Assembly: GCA_013399855.1 (NCBI GenBank)
Contig: VXAY01002459.1
Coordinates: 1,838,191 to 1,902,190 of the forward strand
Source: Oxyruncus cristatus
Lineage: Eukaryota; Chordata; Aves; Passeriformes; Cotingidae
Direction of reading: 5' to 3'
Length of the DNA: 64,000 bases
Every line of letters starts with the position of its first letter. Positions within the stretch are counted from its first letter, which is position 1. This document shows positions 1 to 13,974 of this stretch, one piece after another. Position numbers and translations under genes: made by a program. The notes below the pieces were generated by a model. That model searched no databases and was not told the DNA's origin. It saw only the letters and a list, made by a program, of their open reading frames with translations.

Positions 1-519
1 AAATAAATGAAGTGAGCTGTTCTGTGATCTCTCGGTGCACAATCACATCCACAGTCTTAGGAGAGAGCACCAGCATGCAAGGCTACACGGACTCTGTGGT
101 TCTGCATTATAGAGCCCACCACAAAATCTACCACAGTCAGAAAAACTGTGTTCCAGATTCCAGGAAAAAAAGATTTAATTTCTTAAAATTTTAGTTTCAA
201 TTTCTTAAAACACAATTCCCTAGCTCTTTCCAGTCCCCAAGACAGCTTAGGCACTCGTTATCCCCCGAGTAGCTCCGTGCACCGGGGGATATGTATTGTT
301 ATGCTGCAAAAACGATCAAGTAATTGATGTGGCCGAAAAAAGAAAAACCACCTGTTGTTTTTTTTTTTCTCCTCTGCTTCATAGGGTTACTTTCTAAGCC
401 AGATCTGTTCTTTTAGTTAAGCCAAGACACAGTAGCTACAATGAAAAAGCAGAGATGAGTGGCCAAAGCCAAGGCTGCTTAAGTGTTGCTGCTGTGTGTG
501 TAGCACAGTCTTAGATAAA

Positions 520-625
520 ATATACATGTATGTTCCTATATATAAGTATGTCTGCGTAGGTATGTGTGACATGCATACATACATATGTGTAGATACAAGT
601 GTGTATGTATATACTTACATACACA
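520..625. repeat. Degenerate TATG/CATA microsatellite
   Basis: Interrupted TATG, CATA and TGTG units (for example ATGCATACATACATATGTG and GTGTATGTATATACTTACAT). It is an old, eroded tetranucleotide repeat. Confidence 0.7.
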
Positions 626-1857
626 CGCTCAGCCTAAAAAATTAAACCAATTTTAAACCGATTTCACGTGCCCTCTAAGTCCTAACATTCATACAGTAAA
701 AGACCTTTGCCTCAATAGCAGCATTAATTCCTCATCCCCTTCCCACTGTTTTCCCTCTATTCCCAAACTTTCACGGTTTCTCAAGAAACTCAATACGTTT
801 GCCATCAAACTTTACAAAGTTGCCGATGAAGTCCGGAGGAAGCCAAAAAAATTATACATTGCTTTATCTGCGCATTAAAAAACCTAAAACAAACAAACCC
901 CACCCGAACGTTTTGCCTGCGAGAGTAACGAAAGTGTTGTAAGGCGCCTGCCTATTCAGGTCAACGCGCTTACAGAACATCTGACAATGTCATCCTGACC
1001 TCTACTGGAAACGCTCAGCATCTGCAGGATGAAACTGTGGAACATCAGTAAACCCAGAACAACTTGCAATTTAGAGATGTCACAAGTATTTCCCAGCCCC
1101 TTTTCTACATTAGTTACAAGACAATAAAGGTAACAGTAGCGGAGATCTGCAATACTACCAGCAATTAAAGAAGATGGAAAAAAAATTCTTTGCCATACTT
1201 TGCCCCCTTCCACAATTATATATAGGGTTTAGCAGCTGCACTCACTTTTAATCTGATCATTTATCCGTATTCACTTTTGAACATCTGTCAAGGTAATGAG
1301 AATATAAGGGACTAGGAGTTAGAGCCACAGGTACAAACATTTCCCTCACATCCTGAGCTCCTAAAACCCTTAGTATGTGGAGGATTAAAATGAAATTCAA
1401 AGTGACGTTCAGAAAATAGCAAGAAAATTATCTTCTGCTAAAATCTCACGTACTTACAAATCAATGAATGATTAATCCTTCCAGGTTCATACCAGAAAAC
1501 ACAAAAGCCATACAATTCAGTTATGAAATATCTTGGAAGAGGTTAGAAAACTTAGGGCCTGGAAACTGCAATTGAAATTTGCAGTTCTGCATTTCAATGC
1601 AACCATATCAATTACTAAAAAATAAACAGTGACATCAAACCTCCTGGAATGTTGTATTTAGACTTATTATTTTTCTCAGTACATTAAATCTGTACAAGCC
1701 TGAGAGAGGTTCATAAACTGTTCGACTATTTTGAGGTATTTTGGTGTTTGCTTAAGCAATTACTATAAATGAGTCAGATTTAGAATTATTCTACTCTGGT
1801 TGTATCAGACATGTAGAAAGCCAGAGCTCACCATCCCAGCTACGACTCCTCTTGAAA

Positions 1858-1927
1858 AATCATAGTAAGTTAGGTGAGATCTCAGTGAGATCTCATAAAA
1901 ATCATAATAAGTTAGGCAAGATCTCAG
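1858..1927. repeat. Tandem duplication with TGAGATCTCA palindromes
   Basis: Two copies of a roughly 25-bp unit, 1861-1885 and 1903-1927, 42 bp apart with two mismatches. Perfect 10-bp palindromes TGAGATCTCA lie at 1875-1884 and 1886-1895. Confidence 0.8.
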
Positions 1928-1949
1928 CAGGTGCAAACCACTGTGGCTC

Positions 1950-2358
1950 CAGGGACACATGAGATGCTCAAGGCAGATGTAAGTCCTACAAGGAACAGCT
2001 GAGAAAGTCGGGACTGCTTAGCCTGGAGAAAAGGAGGATTGGGGGGACCCTGTCACTCCCCACTGGTGGGGATCAACCTCTACCAGGCAACCAGCAACAG
2101 CACAACAGCACACAGTATCAAGCTGCACCAGGGGAGATTCAGGTTGGACATTAGGAGGAATTTCTTCACAGAAAGGGTTGCTAAGCATTGGAATGGGCTG
2201 CCCAGGGAGTTGGTGGAGTCACCATCCCTGGAGGTGTTCGAGAAATGACTGGATGTGGCCCTTAGTGCTGTGGTCTAGTCAGAGTGGTGATAGTTCAAAG
2301 GCTGGACTCAATGATCTCAGAGGTCTTTTCCAACCTAAACAATTCTGTGATTCTGTGA
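1950..2358 (+). repeat. CR1 LINE 3' fragment, plus orientation
   Basis: The sequence has the typical CR1 3' block: TCCTACAAGGAACAGCTGAG, AGCCTGGAGAAAAGGAGG, TTGGACATTAGGAGGAATTT, GGGCTGCCCAGGGAGTTGGT and GAGGTCTTTTCCAACC. It ends in two ATTCTGTG units (2342-2357), the usual CR1 terminus. It is the only CR1 of the window in plus orientation. It is 5'-truncated and its internal frame is broken, so it is a dead copy. Confidence 0.93.
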
Positions 2359-3480
2359 AGGTGAGGAGCAGCGAAGGGAAGATTCTGTAATAATGCACAG
2401 CCTGAGGAGTTGAGACCGGTCCCAGTTACACAGGGAAGTGTGTATTCTACATACTCTCAACCAAAGCCACCTGAAGCCATCTGGACTATGCCACAACACA
2501 AAGTCTTAACACAGCAAAGCACACAGGGTTGTCAGGAAAAGTAGGGTTTGGCTTGCTGCAGAAACCAAAGCTTTGGCTGAGAGCAAGAACCTTTCTGCGA
2601 GGGACATTTGACAAGAATAGCATTCAAAACAGCATTATTTTAACAGAATGGAACGACTGGATGTGACCGAACATTTAAATGGCATGTGCTTGAAAGAGCT
2701 CATATTGGTGCATGCCCAAACGCTGTATATTCTCCCCCAAACAAATCTAGCACTTTGAGGGCTGAACTGGGAGTGGGGGAATATCCTTCCTGCCATGACA
2801 GCTTACGGAGCATCTCATACGCCAACTTTCTTCTTACATAACATAAGGTGATAAATCTGCTTGACACAAATCAGTTATAGAAGAACACAAGCTTACTAAG
2901 TGCATCTTCAAATCAAGGGCAGTACTAGATCAAAAGCTCAAGCTATAAATATAAGTTCTAATGAGAATCAGCCTTATTTATTGGTGGTTGGGTCATAGGG
3001 CCAAGAAAGCTTCTGTGTTCCAAATCTTCAGTATGCCAAATACTTTAAAGTTTTGGACTAGTCTGTGACTCCATTTCTCCATCACATAACTAGGGATTAT
3101 AGTATTTTTTTACTTCATAATGGCCTTAGGATAATATCTATAGTCCTTCTGTCTTGTATTTAATAAACTCCCACCCTAAAGGTTCTGTCAGCTAAATCTG
3201 AAAGTTTTCAGATCTCATTAGAAAAAAAAAAAAAAAAAAGGAAAATATATGAAATAGAAAAATCAAGTGATTACTACATTAGAATAATACAACTTCAGTT
3301 CCAATGGGTTATTATAAAAACATCCATAAGGGAGAGTCAAGATACCTTGTTTCTCTAATTGGCATATTGCTTAGCAGTAGGAGAAAACCAAACAACCCTC
3401 CAAATGACAGACAACCAAAAAAGTTAGTGACACTTGATACTTTCTATATCTGCTAGTTTCATTCACAACAGCTAGTTCTT
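2359..3480. other. Gene-free sequence with A-run
   Basis: Unique AT-rich sequence with an A-run near 3222-3239. Nothing else is recognised. Confidence 0.6.
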
Positions 3481-3900
3481 AAAGATTATGCCTTCAGCAA
3501 CCCACATAGATCCCCATACTGCTGAGAATATGGCTTGGTCTGCATGCCTCTCCACCTCATGCACCAGAGGGAGCGATTCCTGTGGGAACCCACTGGGAAA
3601 CAACAACAAATATTTGCCTATGGAGGAAGCAGCAGGCACTTCGTGGCTGTGGTTCTCTGTGGAGCCAGAGGGCAGAACAGAGGTATTACTGCCGAGAGGA
3701 GGGGAATGCAGCTGGAAGCAGCTCTCTGTGCTGTAGTGCAGGTTCGAGGGCAGGCAGCTGAGCAGCATCCAGGAATTCACAGCCAGCATCCCTGTGGAGC
3801 ATATGTGCACACACTGCCTCTGACCCCAACAGCTATAAAGCCCCAGGGCAAAAAAACAAGCTCAGTCTCACTCTGTCAACCCACTGCTGAGCCAGGCAAG
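3481..3900. other. GC-richer block with TATAAAGCCCC, unidentified
   Basis: About 400 bp of higher GC content than its flanks, open in both directions over short frames, ending in AACAGCTATAAAGCCCCAGG (near 3829-3848) and then a CR1 3' end. It could be an old LTR or another repeat, but no family was recognised. Confidence 0.35.
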
Positions 3901-4165
3901 AATCACAGAATCAATCAACCAGGCTGGAAAAGACCTTCGAGATCATCAAGTTCAACTCTTAATCCAACACCACCATGGTTACTAGACCATGGCACTAAGT
4001 GCCACATCCACTCCCATCCTAAACACCTCCAGGGACAGAGAATCCACCACCTCCCTGAGCAGCCCATTCCAGTATCTGATTACTCTCTCTGTAAAAAATT
4101 TCTTCCTAATATCCAACCTAAACCTCCACTGGCAGAGCTTAAGATGGTGCCCTCTTGTCCTAAAA
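3901..4165 (-). repeat. CR1 LINE 3' fragment, minus orientation
   Basis: Reverse-complement CR1 3' end beginning with AATCACAGAATCAATC, followed by GGCTGGAAAAGACCTTCGAG, ATCATCAAGTTCAAC, the CACCTCCAGGGACAGAGAAT motif and TTCTTCCTAATATCCAACCT. The minus-strand frame reads RFRLDIRKKFFTERV and RYWNGLLREVV, remnants of the CR1 ORF2 end. It abuts a GC-richer block on its left. Confidence 0.92.
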
Positions 4166-4199
4166 GAAGAGAGGTTTTCCACCCCATCCTAAACCCAAG

Positions 4200-7155
4200 G
4201 TGATCAGGAGCAAAGCATAACTTTCCCAAAGGACTTGCGTGGTGATGCACTAAGGACAGACCTGGAAGCTGGGGAGCTGGGAGATCCATGAGCCGACCAC
4301 ACAAGTTATGCTCAGACACAAGATTTCTAATGGAGTATAAGTAGGTGCTAAATCCATGTGTTTTTAATAACAAGTATGTTTGTGGTGGTGCTTTTCACAC
4401 TTTATGACTTGAATTCTATCCAAGCACCCCCATGTTTGACATTCCAGTATCATCATAAAAAGAGGGTAAAATTTTACTGCATGGAGCAAGAAGAAGAAGA
4501 AGAAAACCTTTCAAGTCTCAGACCAATTTTGCATGATTTCTTGAGCTGAAACAGCTTCTTCACTGCAGAACAACAACAGGGTTTCTCTACAGATAATGTG
4601 AATAATGAGTTCTCTTGCAAGTCGCAGTTGCTTAGAGGCAAACACTTCCAAAATATGGATATTTGTGTTGTCTGTCAACAAGAAGCTACAATTAACTCAG
4701 TTTGAAAGATGCTTGACCAACAGTGCATTCCATCTGTACTTACTTTGGACTATTAATATTTAAGATGAGAGAAAAACATGCAATGATGACAAAACATAAT
4801 TATAGTTAGAAAATGACTGGGTTTAGAACTAATCTAATGTTCAAAATTGCTTACCCTCAAAACTGTTTTCAACTTTATCTTAATTCCATTGCTGAAAACT
4901 CACAAATCCAGTGGAAGTGTTTTATAAGTAGTAAGTGATAAGAAGGAAGAGAAATAGTGATGGCCAAAGGTCACATTAGTGGACAGAAGCTCAGGAGACT
5001 CACAGACTGTGCTTCATCAGCCTCTATTTATAAACATGATGCAACCAACTTGCCTGCACAAGGGTATTGTGAAGAAAACATTCTCACAATCTGCAAGACA
5101 CAAATTCTACAGAAGCAAAGGACATAAGAGTGAACACACAAGGAAAGAAGAGATTATTAGGAGGTAATGCATTTCTGTGTCTATACAGAACACAGGAAAA
5201 TTCCTGCTACTAATTACGATTTTGGCATGAAAATTGTTCCCACTATGGTGCCAAAAATGCGTATTTAATGGTAATCAGTTTAATAAAAAGATTTTTCAGG
5301 CCTAAAAACATTTCATTCAATGTCATGACCTTTTATTTCCAAGGCTGGTGGTTTTTAGGTTGGTTTGTTTTTTGTTAATTGTCTTTGTAACAGTAAGCTT
5401 TGGGCAAATCACAAATCAAGGTTCTAGACCAGAACAGCATAATGAAACAGTGCTACTTATACTTTAAATACAAGTGACAAACAAATTTGAAAAAGAATAA
5501 GAATAGCATATCTTATTTCAATACGAAGTTTCTTTCAAGTTAAAGCAGTAAGATTTAAATCTGTAAGCAAAGCCTTCCTTATGTACTAGCTGCTAAAATA
5601 AGATGAGAGTTATGTCCTAGAGCGGTCCTGCACCAGCAGGACTCCCAACCTGAACAAATATTTTCCAACAATTCACTGATCATGCCATGTACTTAAACTA
5701 CATGTAAAACCGAGGGAAAACAGAGAAGTTAGGCCTTGAAAATATGCACTGGAAGTCAGTGAGGTTTTCCCCACCTCTGCCAAAGATTCCTTATGTTATC
5801 TTTTTGGAATCAACAACGAGTAGGTTTCCCAATTCCCAAAACTCAAAATCCTCAGCCTGTATCTTCAAAATTGTTCAGTAATACTTTGGTGAGTGAAATA
5901 TAGAGGAAAGCCTACAAGCCTTAGGTGTCCCCACAGCAGTAGGCTGTGGAGACATATAAGGCTTGAGTGTTCAGCACCTGAAATTGTAAAATTTCAATCA
6001 TCTAAACACCTTGTGTTGAGGTAATGAAAATGTGATCCCTGATTCTTTTTCCTGAGCTTCACTTTACTTTCCCTGCAAAACAAGCAATACTACTTTGCTC
6101 AAATAAAGTCTTGTATAATTAGACTATAAGAAGCTCAAGTTTTCTCTCTTTCCACACATATAGGATGTAAGACAGCAGAGACATAATTCTGGGTGGAGTT
6201 TCCAAGCTACAACTACAGTAAAAACAGCACTCTAGTCCTTTCTATTTATTACTCTGTCTTAACAGTTACTAGGTATGAAGGAAATCATGTAAGGCATGTA
6301 ATAACCCAGGATGTTTTGACAGAGGCAACTGATAAACTGTTTCAGTCTCAGCACAGAAGATGAGTAATTCCTAACCAGTTACAGAATATATGCTATAGTC
6401 ACCATATTCTCTATACATTTAACTGCATTGCAGATGGCAAAAAAGGCTGTGTAAATACAGCTGTATGCTCGTTCAGAAGAAACAGGCATTAATGAGAAGT
6501 GTTTTAGCATTTGCTAATTGTGACTTGGTGACCCAAAGCTACACCTCAATGACTGTCTGTGTGTTGAGGCCGCTAAAAACACAGCCCCTGAGCTTGCACT
6601 GTGTTACTTGACCAAAGGATATACATGGGAAAACACAGAGCTCCAACCTGGTAAGACATTTTGGGTTAGCCTGAAATGCTGTGAAGCTTTCAAAGTCCTT
6701 GATGTTGCAAGCTGGTTTACACTGCTTTTTGTAGCTCTAATTTAAACACTCAAGGTCAATAGGTTCAGTCATGAAATCAGCGTGAACTTGGGTATAGATC
6801 ACAGGACAGAGCCTGTAATTAGCTATAAGAGCATCCAAGGTAAGCATGAAATGGTCCTAAGAGCAAATCTGTCGGCAACACAGCGCTGACAATGATTACA
6901 GTTTCCAGTGGACAGCCTTGCCTATTATTTCTACATAATGCCATTACACACATAATAGCCACCCTTTCCAGATGTATTATATTAACACATGTGCTACTAT
7001 ATTTAGAGCATCTGTTTTCTCCTCAGGAGGAATTAGGTCAGGGTGCTTTTAAAGAAACTGACTAAAGGAAAATTACCCAAGCTTTCCATACAAATTAAAA
7101 AAAAAAAAGTCTTATTCAAAATCATAGCCTTATCTTACACCAAGTTATGCAACTA
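4200..7155. other. Gene-free AT-rich sequence
   Basis: No exon or transposon recognised apart from the GAA repeat at 4487-4504. All open frames are short and lack family resemblance. Confidence 0.6.
4487..4504. repeat. (GAA)n microsatellite
   Basis: About six AAG/GAA triplets in a row (GCAAGAAGAAGAAGAAGAAA). Confidence 0.9.
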
Positions 7156-7252
7156 TGGAAAAACAAAACAAACAAAGACAAAAAACAAACAAAACAAAAA
7201 AACCAAAACCTCAAAAAACAAAAAATCAAAAAACAAACAAACAACAAAAAAA
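7156..7252. repeat. A-rich (CAAA)n-like low-complexity tract
   Basis: About 100 bp of AAAC, AAAAC and CAAA units. It produces spurious Lys/Asn/Gln-rich frames on the plus strand and Phe/Leu-rich frames on the minus strand. Confidence 0.9.
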
Positions 7253-10200
7253 GCCTCAACATCAGGTGCACCATTACTAGGGGTTTTTTTTCCTTTTTTT
7301 TTTTTAAACTCTTAAAGCTGCATCTCCTTCTCACAACTTTCTGTATAAAAACTGTAGATTAATTTTTTCTTCATTGTTATTCTTCTTCTTTTTGCTCTCC
7401 TACAATAGCTTTACTCAAGGAAGTATCAATCAAGGTACCACCTTTCAAAATATATTTTGACGTCTGAATTTGCATGTTTGGTAATATTCAGAACTAGAGA
7501 TCTGTCAAAAATGAATCCTTGATATGTACACATAAATCCATGCAGCAAAACTATCGTCAAGAAAGCAATCTCTCCCAAGTCTTTTTGAACACTCAGGTGC
7601 ATCAACTTGCAGACCATCCCAATAATCTTCCAGAGGTTCACTTTCCAAAGTGCACTTTGGCTCACAAGTGTTATCAAGTGGGACCTTAAGGCATTTTCAC
7701 TGGGGTTGAAAGTACACGGGAAGCAGAGAACACTGCACAGAGAATGTTAAGGCTAAATTGCATACATGTCACAAAGCATTTTCACTTTTTCGAGGAACCT
7801 AAGCTGTGGGCATTTTGCTGTCACTAAAATAAAAGGGTTTTTTCCAATTTGAAGAACAGAATGTTAAACAAGCACATTAAAAAAAAAACCAGCATAAGCG
7901 GCCACTAAAATTTTTTTTTTCAAATCTGAGTGAAAGGGGCAAGAGTATCTACTACAGGTCATATAAACCATATTAAAAAAAAAAAAAAAAAAAATCAAAC
8001 AAAACCACATCACCAGATAAGGAATTTACTCATTAAAATTCACTTGTACATGCCAAAATAAGTCTTCTTTAAATTGTGTGGATCTGCAGAAGCAAGGCTA
8101 GGTTTGATAAATTAAAGTTGGATCTTACCACTGTGCAGCTTGCGTTAGTCACTCCTTTCCCACTTGCCCCTTCTGTCCCTGGACAACTGAATGAACTCAT
8201 TTTATTTACAGTATAAATTGTCCTCCTACTGAGAAGGACAACATTGCACCTCTCAGCAGAGCAGGTTCAGTACATTATAGTCCAATTTTAATTGTTTAAT
8301 TTTCATAACCCACTGAGAAAAAATTAACTAGAAGGACAAGCAACTTAGTTGTCCCAATTTTTATTTCTGCACACGCAGGAGGGAAATTCCCTGGGGTTTA
8401 CCATCTCAGGAATGAAAAGTCAATGCTACCCCCAAACAGAAGAGCACGTGTGGAGTGTGATGTTATGTCCCCACAATACACAGACTGCTACTCAGTGCTC
8501 TCTGAACTGTTAAAGAAACAATAAAACTGACTTCACACAGGTAGCTCTAAAACACATGCACAACACACTTAGACAGAAGACAATTTTTTGTGGCAGAGGC
8601 ATACTTATGAAATAAGCTCTCTTGTGGAGAGCCACCTTTCATGTAACTAAATTAAATCCTCAGTCGATTGTCCATAAAAAGAACCTCTAGAAACAGAATA
8701 TTCATTTTCTTCTTTTTTTTTTTTTGTTTTTACGAGAGTACACAGTGCCTTTTTATGTGGAGAAGAGGAGTAATACAAGCCCCGTTTTACTCATAATACA
8801 AAAGCTCCAAAACAAATCTATTGAAGCTTCCACTGAAATGTTTGCCTCAGTCTTTGTGAAATAGTAATTTAAAATAGTTAAAAATTGCTGAGCAACAGTT
8901 TAGGGACCAAGGAAGTACCAGAGAAGATTCCAGTAAATGACACAAGAATCAAACAATTGACCACTTTGCCTACATTTAAACCAGAATAACCTTCCCTGTC
9001 TTATACGTCTCTGTTTCAGTTACAGCTCTAGTTTTAAAAGTAAATAGTGTATTTTAAATGACACTAAAACCCACCTGATTTATGAAACACTGTTTAAACT
9101 ACATCATCTTGAACAGGCCAGCATTAAAACATCTCATGGCGACTAGTTCACGTCATTTACATTTTCCCCTCTGAGGGGAACAAAGATTTACAGGGCTTCA
9201 TTTGAGTACTAACTTTGAATACAGACACAAAGTGGCTCAAGTACCTTATCCTGAATGAATGAAAATTGAAACTCTTTCAACACATCAATGCTGGCTGCAA
9301 AGACTTGCAGTATATACAACATTCATAATTACTAATGACTAATTATCTACTAATTAAACGTAAGTGGCGTAGTACCCTAACCAACGGCTGCACTGAGATA
9401 CCACAGCACTTCTTTTTTCTAAATGGTAATTACTGCAAAGCACAAGGTAAGATTAGACCTGCAAACAATACATGGAGTTCAGATGCTTGCGAGGGGACAA
9501 GGCTTTCTCATTAGGGTCAGGCACTTCAGCCCACGGCAAAACAACCACCTCACTGAGGAGGCAAAGTTTGGATATTGGCCTGCAAATGCTTACAGCCAAG
9601 TAACAGGAAATGCTGAGAATGGAGAAAAAACACCCCCATGTCTCTAGTCCTGTGTCTCACCTGGACATTAGACATTTCAATCAGAATCTCAAGAAAGTAC
9701 CGATGTGCACTGGGGATAAAAATAAATTATGTCCATGATTTTTTTCCTGAGTCTTTTACTGGGGCTTGAGGCTTTCTGGCTAACTGGTCCTTTTGATAAT
9801 TAGTCTCTTAGGTGCTTTTTTTCCTTCTAGGTTTGGAAATTTTCATAAAATTCTCACTAACAAAAGGTTGCACTAAAGAGGGGTCTGTGTTTCCCAGTAA
9901 AGAGAAAGATGGATTTGAAAATGCAAGGGAAGTTGTTAGATGCTTTGGTACAGCTTTACTGTGAAATCAGACATTAAATATCTCAAAATACTTTATCTAA
10001 TTTTATTATCCCATCTTTTGTCTCATTTATTTATCCCAAAATATTTTGGTTTATTACTTTTTGGGCATAAATTGACATCCTCATAAGAACTTAATATTTC
10101 TCTATCCTAAAAATGCTCACTGAAGGCAGACATTAGGAAAAGGGCTCAGGCACCTGTGCAGCCTTCCTTCCCTACATCATAACAGTGCAGGAATGCTGTG

Positions 10201-13200
10201 TTCATGAAGGGATGGAATGGGAGGAGACACTGCACAACCAGGAAGCCTGGACAAAGGGGAAGCATAAGGAAGAATGGCAAATAAACTTTTAAAGTCTTGC
10301 ATAAAAACCGGAGTATTTGATCAAAGAACGCCAAGTGAAACAATTATTCTAACCATCCTCTTTCTGAGGGGTTCATATTGTACTGAAGAAAAAAAAATAA
10401 TAATGTTTATTATTTCAAAGAAAACTTTTTTTATTTCCATGGCACAAAATTCCAAACTTTGATAAAAGATCTCGATCTTTTTCTCATAACAGGAGAGTTA
10501 TTCTCAGGAGAAGAAAGTTCTTCCCAAAGTCTTAGACATAGCTGCTCAGTTTTCTAAACTATTCCCTCACCTAATCTCCCTCATATGAACTGTGAAAAGA
10601 TCTCTCGTCCATATGTAACACTTCATACTTGGATGGAGCCTAAAAACAAGCATTCTTTGGCCAAAAATCACATTAAAGCACAACAAGCTCAACTGTTTCT
10701 CACGTAAGTGATGGGAGAATTAACAAGAAAAGGAGAGGGAAAGAGAAATGAAGAAAAATCAGATAAAAGAAAGGTGTGAAAAACAGCTTAAATATGGAAA
10801 TGTGTGGTTTCCTATGGGCACACGAAAAGTAACTGTGCGTGTGTGTGTGTAAATAGTAGAAGATGTATGGGGAAAATAGAATGTAAGAGGAAAAAAAAGG
10901 AGGACGTTTGTTTTGATTTTAAAATACACCCTGATGTCTTTTTCCAGGAATGATACTCCAGGCTCATCAGTAATTCTTTCTGAGAGGTTTACATGCTGCG
11001 TTTTTTTTTTTTTCCCCCTAGAATACAGAACTGTTTAAATGCCAAACTAGTCCCAGTTTGGTCTGATATTCCAAGACCTTGTTAGTAGTCCATACACAAA
11101 ATTTCTCTGTAGTACGTAAAAATAAATGTTTGTGTCTTATTGTACCAAATCTGGTTTATGTCATGCTATAGTTTAACTATTAACATGACTCTGAGATGAT
11201 TAATGCAACAGCAAGTTTCCTAACTCGGAAAATATCCTATATTTTACACTTGGGTTACACAAAAACCCTCTTCTAAAACAGAGACTAACAGTAAATGCTG
11301 TAACTTAATCTCAGACCCCCGATGACGTCAAACCTCTTGAGCATCATACACAGTTTATGGTAGGATATTATCACAATCCTTCAATGGAATTACAGTTTTG
11401 TAACCAATCTCCCCCTATCAGTTATGCTACGCAGAAACTGTGAAGTCCAAATACAGAGAGACCATAGGTGTGAGCGACTGCACTTGAGTCTTTTCCCCCC
11501 CAACCGTATTTCTAAGCCCAGGAGTGATAAATGGTGCAGCAGTTACAAATGGGCAACAGGGTCACTGGAACTAAAAGCTGAGAGTTCAAAGAAAAGTCAC
11601 AATTCTTCAGAGTTCAGGAAAAGGCCAGAGACTGATGTTGCAATGCTTAATGATAAACGGCCAGGGCTGTTATACCCCAATTAGAGAAGATAGCAGATAG
11701 GCAAACAACCGTGGCGCTGAGAGTGCTACAGCCTCCGACCATCCAAATCACCTCACTAGTCTCTAAGTGTTATGGTTTTCCTGTAACAGTATAAAATTTT
11801 TCATTGATAAAAAAGTAAAGTCACAAATAAAAATAGCCACAAGAGTTTCTGGTAATAGGGAAATTAATCACATGAATTAAAAATAAAGCGGTCACATCTA
11901 CACTAGTTCACAGAATGACACCTAAGTCTGAGCAGACAGGGACTTTGTCATTGTGTCTATAAACAAGATTAATCACAGCAAGCTGAAGGCCAAATCTACT
12001 GACAATTTAAAGTGAGAAAAACTCAGAAACTAGAATTTAGGCACACAAGTTCAAGAGGCTGATCCAGGAACAAACATACACGGACACCTGAATCTCTACC
12101 CGTACAACTCAGAGAAATGGAAGCTGACAGCATCTTTCTTTTGTGGAAAGGGTTTCATGTTTAGACCATTTTCTCAGGCACTGAAACAACTGTATTCCAG
12201 ACACACACACTCTGCCACTCTTACAATCCAAGTGAACGCCCTTCACAGGAGGGGCATTTTCCATCCAGCATTACTGTACAATCAGGAGATGAATACTGAT
12301 GGATCTGGAAGGATTGCCAGCAGGAGGACATGGCCTTTTGCCGTTCTTGGGCAGGAAGGAAAAATAAGAGGGTTCCTCAGTTCAACTCCACTATTACTTC
12401 TACTTTTTTAGACAACGGACTAATGGATAAATAGTCACCATGGTGAGGCCTGGAACAAACCTCCTTCTTGCTAGATAAGCTCCAGATTCTGCATAAGCGA
12501 AATTGCAGAGGTCTCCCGGCAACTCTAGGAAAGATTTCCTGAGCAGACTTTTCCAAGTTTTTGCTCAGAGCTGGAGGCACCAGATTCCCAGAATCTTATA
12601 TTATAATCTTATGTGGTTGAATTTGCAGGACCCAGGCCTAAAACTGGATCTCTCACTGATCATGCAGTGTAACACAAAGAAATATTTGTGTTAGGAATTA
12701 AATTACACTTATTTTCTAAATCCTGCTCTTCAAAATAAACAAACTTAACATTTGCTTACTACTTTTTATTGCATCTCTGCAATAACAACAACAAACAAAT
12801 AGTTCTAAGAATAACTAAAAGTAAGTAAAAAATAATATATATTTGCCAGAAGATTCTTAGGGACAGAACATAAGGAAATTTTGCATGGAACAGCTATTCC
12901 TACTACCTGAAAATATTCTCCAGAGATGTATATCAGTGTGTACAATGGAATTACATAAAATATGTAACTGGTCATCCATATTCCATATTATAGTATTACA
13001 TGATGTATTAAATCTCCTAGTAATGATAAACCAATTCACCTATAAAAAGAATGACCAGGTCACAAGATTTATAAGAACTTGCTTACCTTTAAAGACTAGA
13101 GTTCCAATGGGAAAAAGAAACACTATTCACAACATCCAGAACATTGTTTAACATTAATTTAAATACTGTTCTTTGATTTCCCCTATCAAATGCCTCCTTA

Positions 13201-13974
13201 CCATGGGACTCTCCCCTTGTTTTCAGAGCTTGACTAAAAACAGTATAAACATTCTTAAATAAAACATTCATAAGGTAGGAAATGGGGAAAATAATTCCCC
13301 ATCCCATTCGTATATACAGACGGAACAGAGTGTCTTTATGTGCTTGTATAACACTGGTTAAATGAGTGTTCACTCCCTCACTACACATACTAAAAGGGCA
13401 GCTATTCAGTTTTTCACTGTGAAGTCACTACCCTTGGTTCATAAAGTTCCTGAACCACAGATTGTTGTAGGTTAGGAAAATATTTTTGGGAAGTTTCACT
13501 GTGTGCTGATACATTCCTCCTTAAGCATCCACTGCTGGCAACTCCTTGTGAGTAGTTCAGATTGTGGTGTATTGTCACACTGGGCTATGTGGTCCCAAGA
13601 ATCCTGGCACTGGTTACAGTGCACACACACCAAACGTGCAGTTAACAGTGCTGCCTTTATTCTCACATGTCACAACTGTATTTACTATACCAGGGTTTTG
13701 TTTTTTCCAATATGCTTTGGAACACGTGCTCATTTGAGAGCAAGGAATATGTTTTTGTCTAGGTGTATATTTTGACATCTAAAAATATTTAGAGGTAATT
13801 TTCCAAATAGGCATGTCTCAGCAAGGCAGCAAGCCTGACTGATCTTTAAATTCTCTGCAATTTAAAATGCAATGATTTCATTTAATTTTGTTTCAGTCAC
13901 TGGCTCTGCTTCTGAAGTGTGTCTGAACACTCACCTGGGCACAGCATGGGAAAATCTTGTTTAGTCTGATTTCA
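7253..13974. other. Gene-free AT-rich sequence
   Basis: Unique sequence with homopolymers (A20 at 7975-7994, T-runs near 8706-8725 and 11001-11014) and a short GT repeat at 10835-10850. No gene, RNA gene or transposon was recognised. Confidence 0.55.
7975..7994. repeat. A20 homopolymer
   Basis: An uninterrupted run of 20 A. No retroposed gene sequence is recognisable upstream of it, so I do not call a processed pseudogene. Confidence 0.9.

Larger units (their letters stand above)
1..1949. other. Gene-free AT-rich sequence
   Basis: No coding exon, RNA gene or recognised transposon. It contains the eroded TATG microsatellite (520-625) and the small tandem duplication (1858-1927). Confidence 0.6.

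Noticed and set aside
3560..3576. CTCF-like CACCAGAGGGAGCG
   Set aside because: It mismatches a key cytosine of the core; too weak to call without matrix scoring.
3535..4203. 222-codon plus-strand frame
   Set aside because: Its second half is antisense to a CR1 3' end and its first half has no family resemblance.
7043..7362. Lys/Asn-rich and Phe/Leu-rich frames
   Set aside because: Products of the CAAA low-complexity tract on opposite strands.
7900..7994. Processed pseudogene ending in the A20 run
   Set aside because: No coding-like sequence or target-site duplication recognised upstream of the run.
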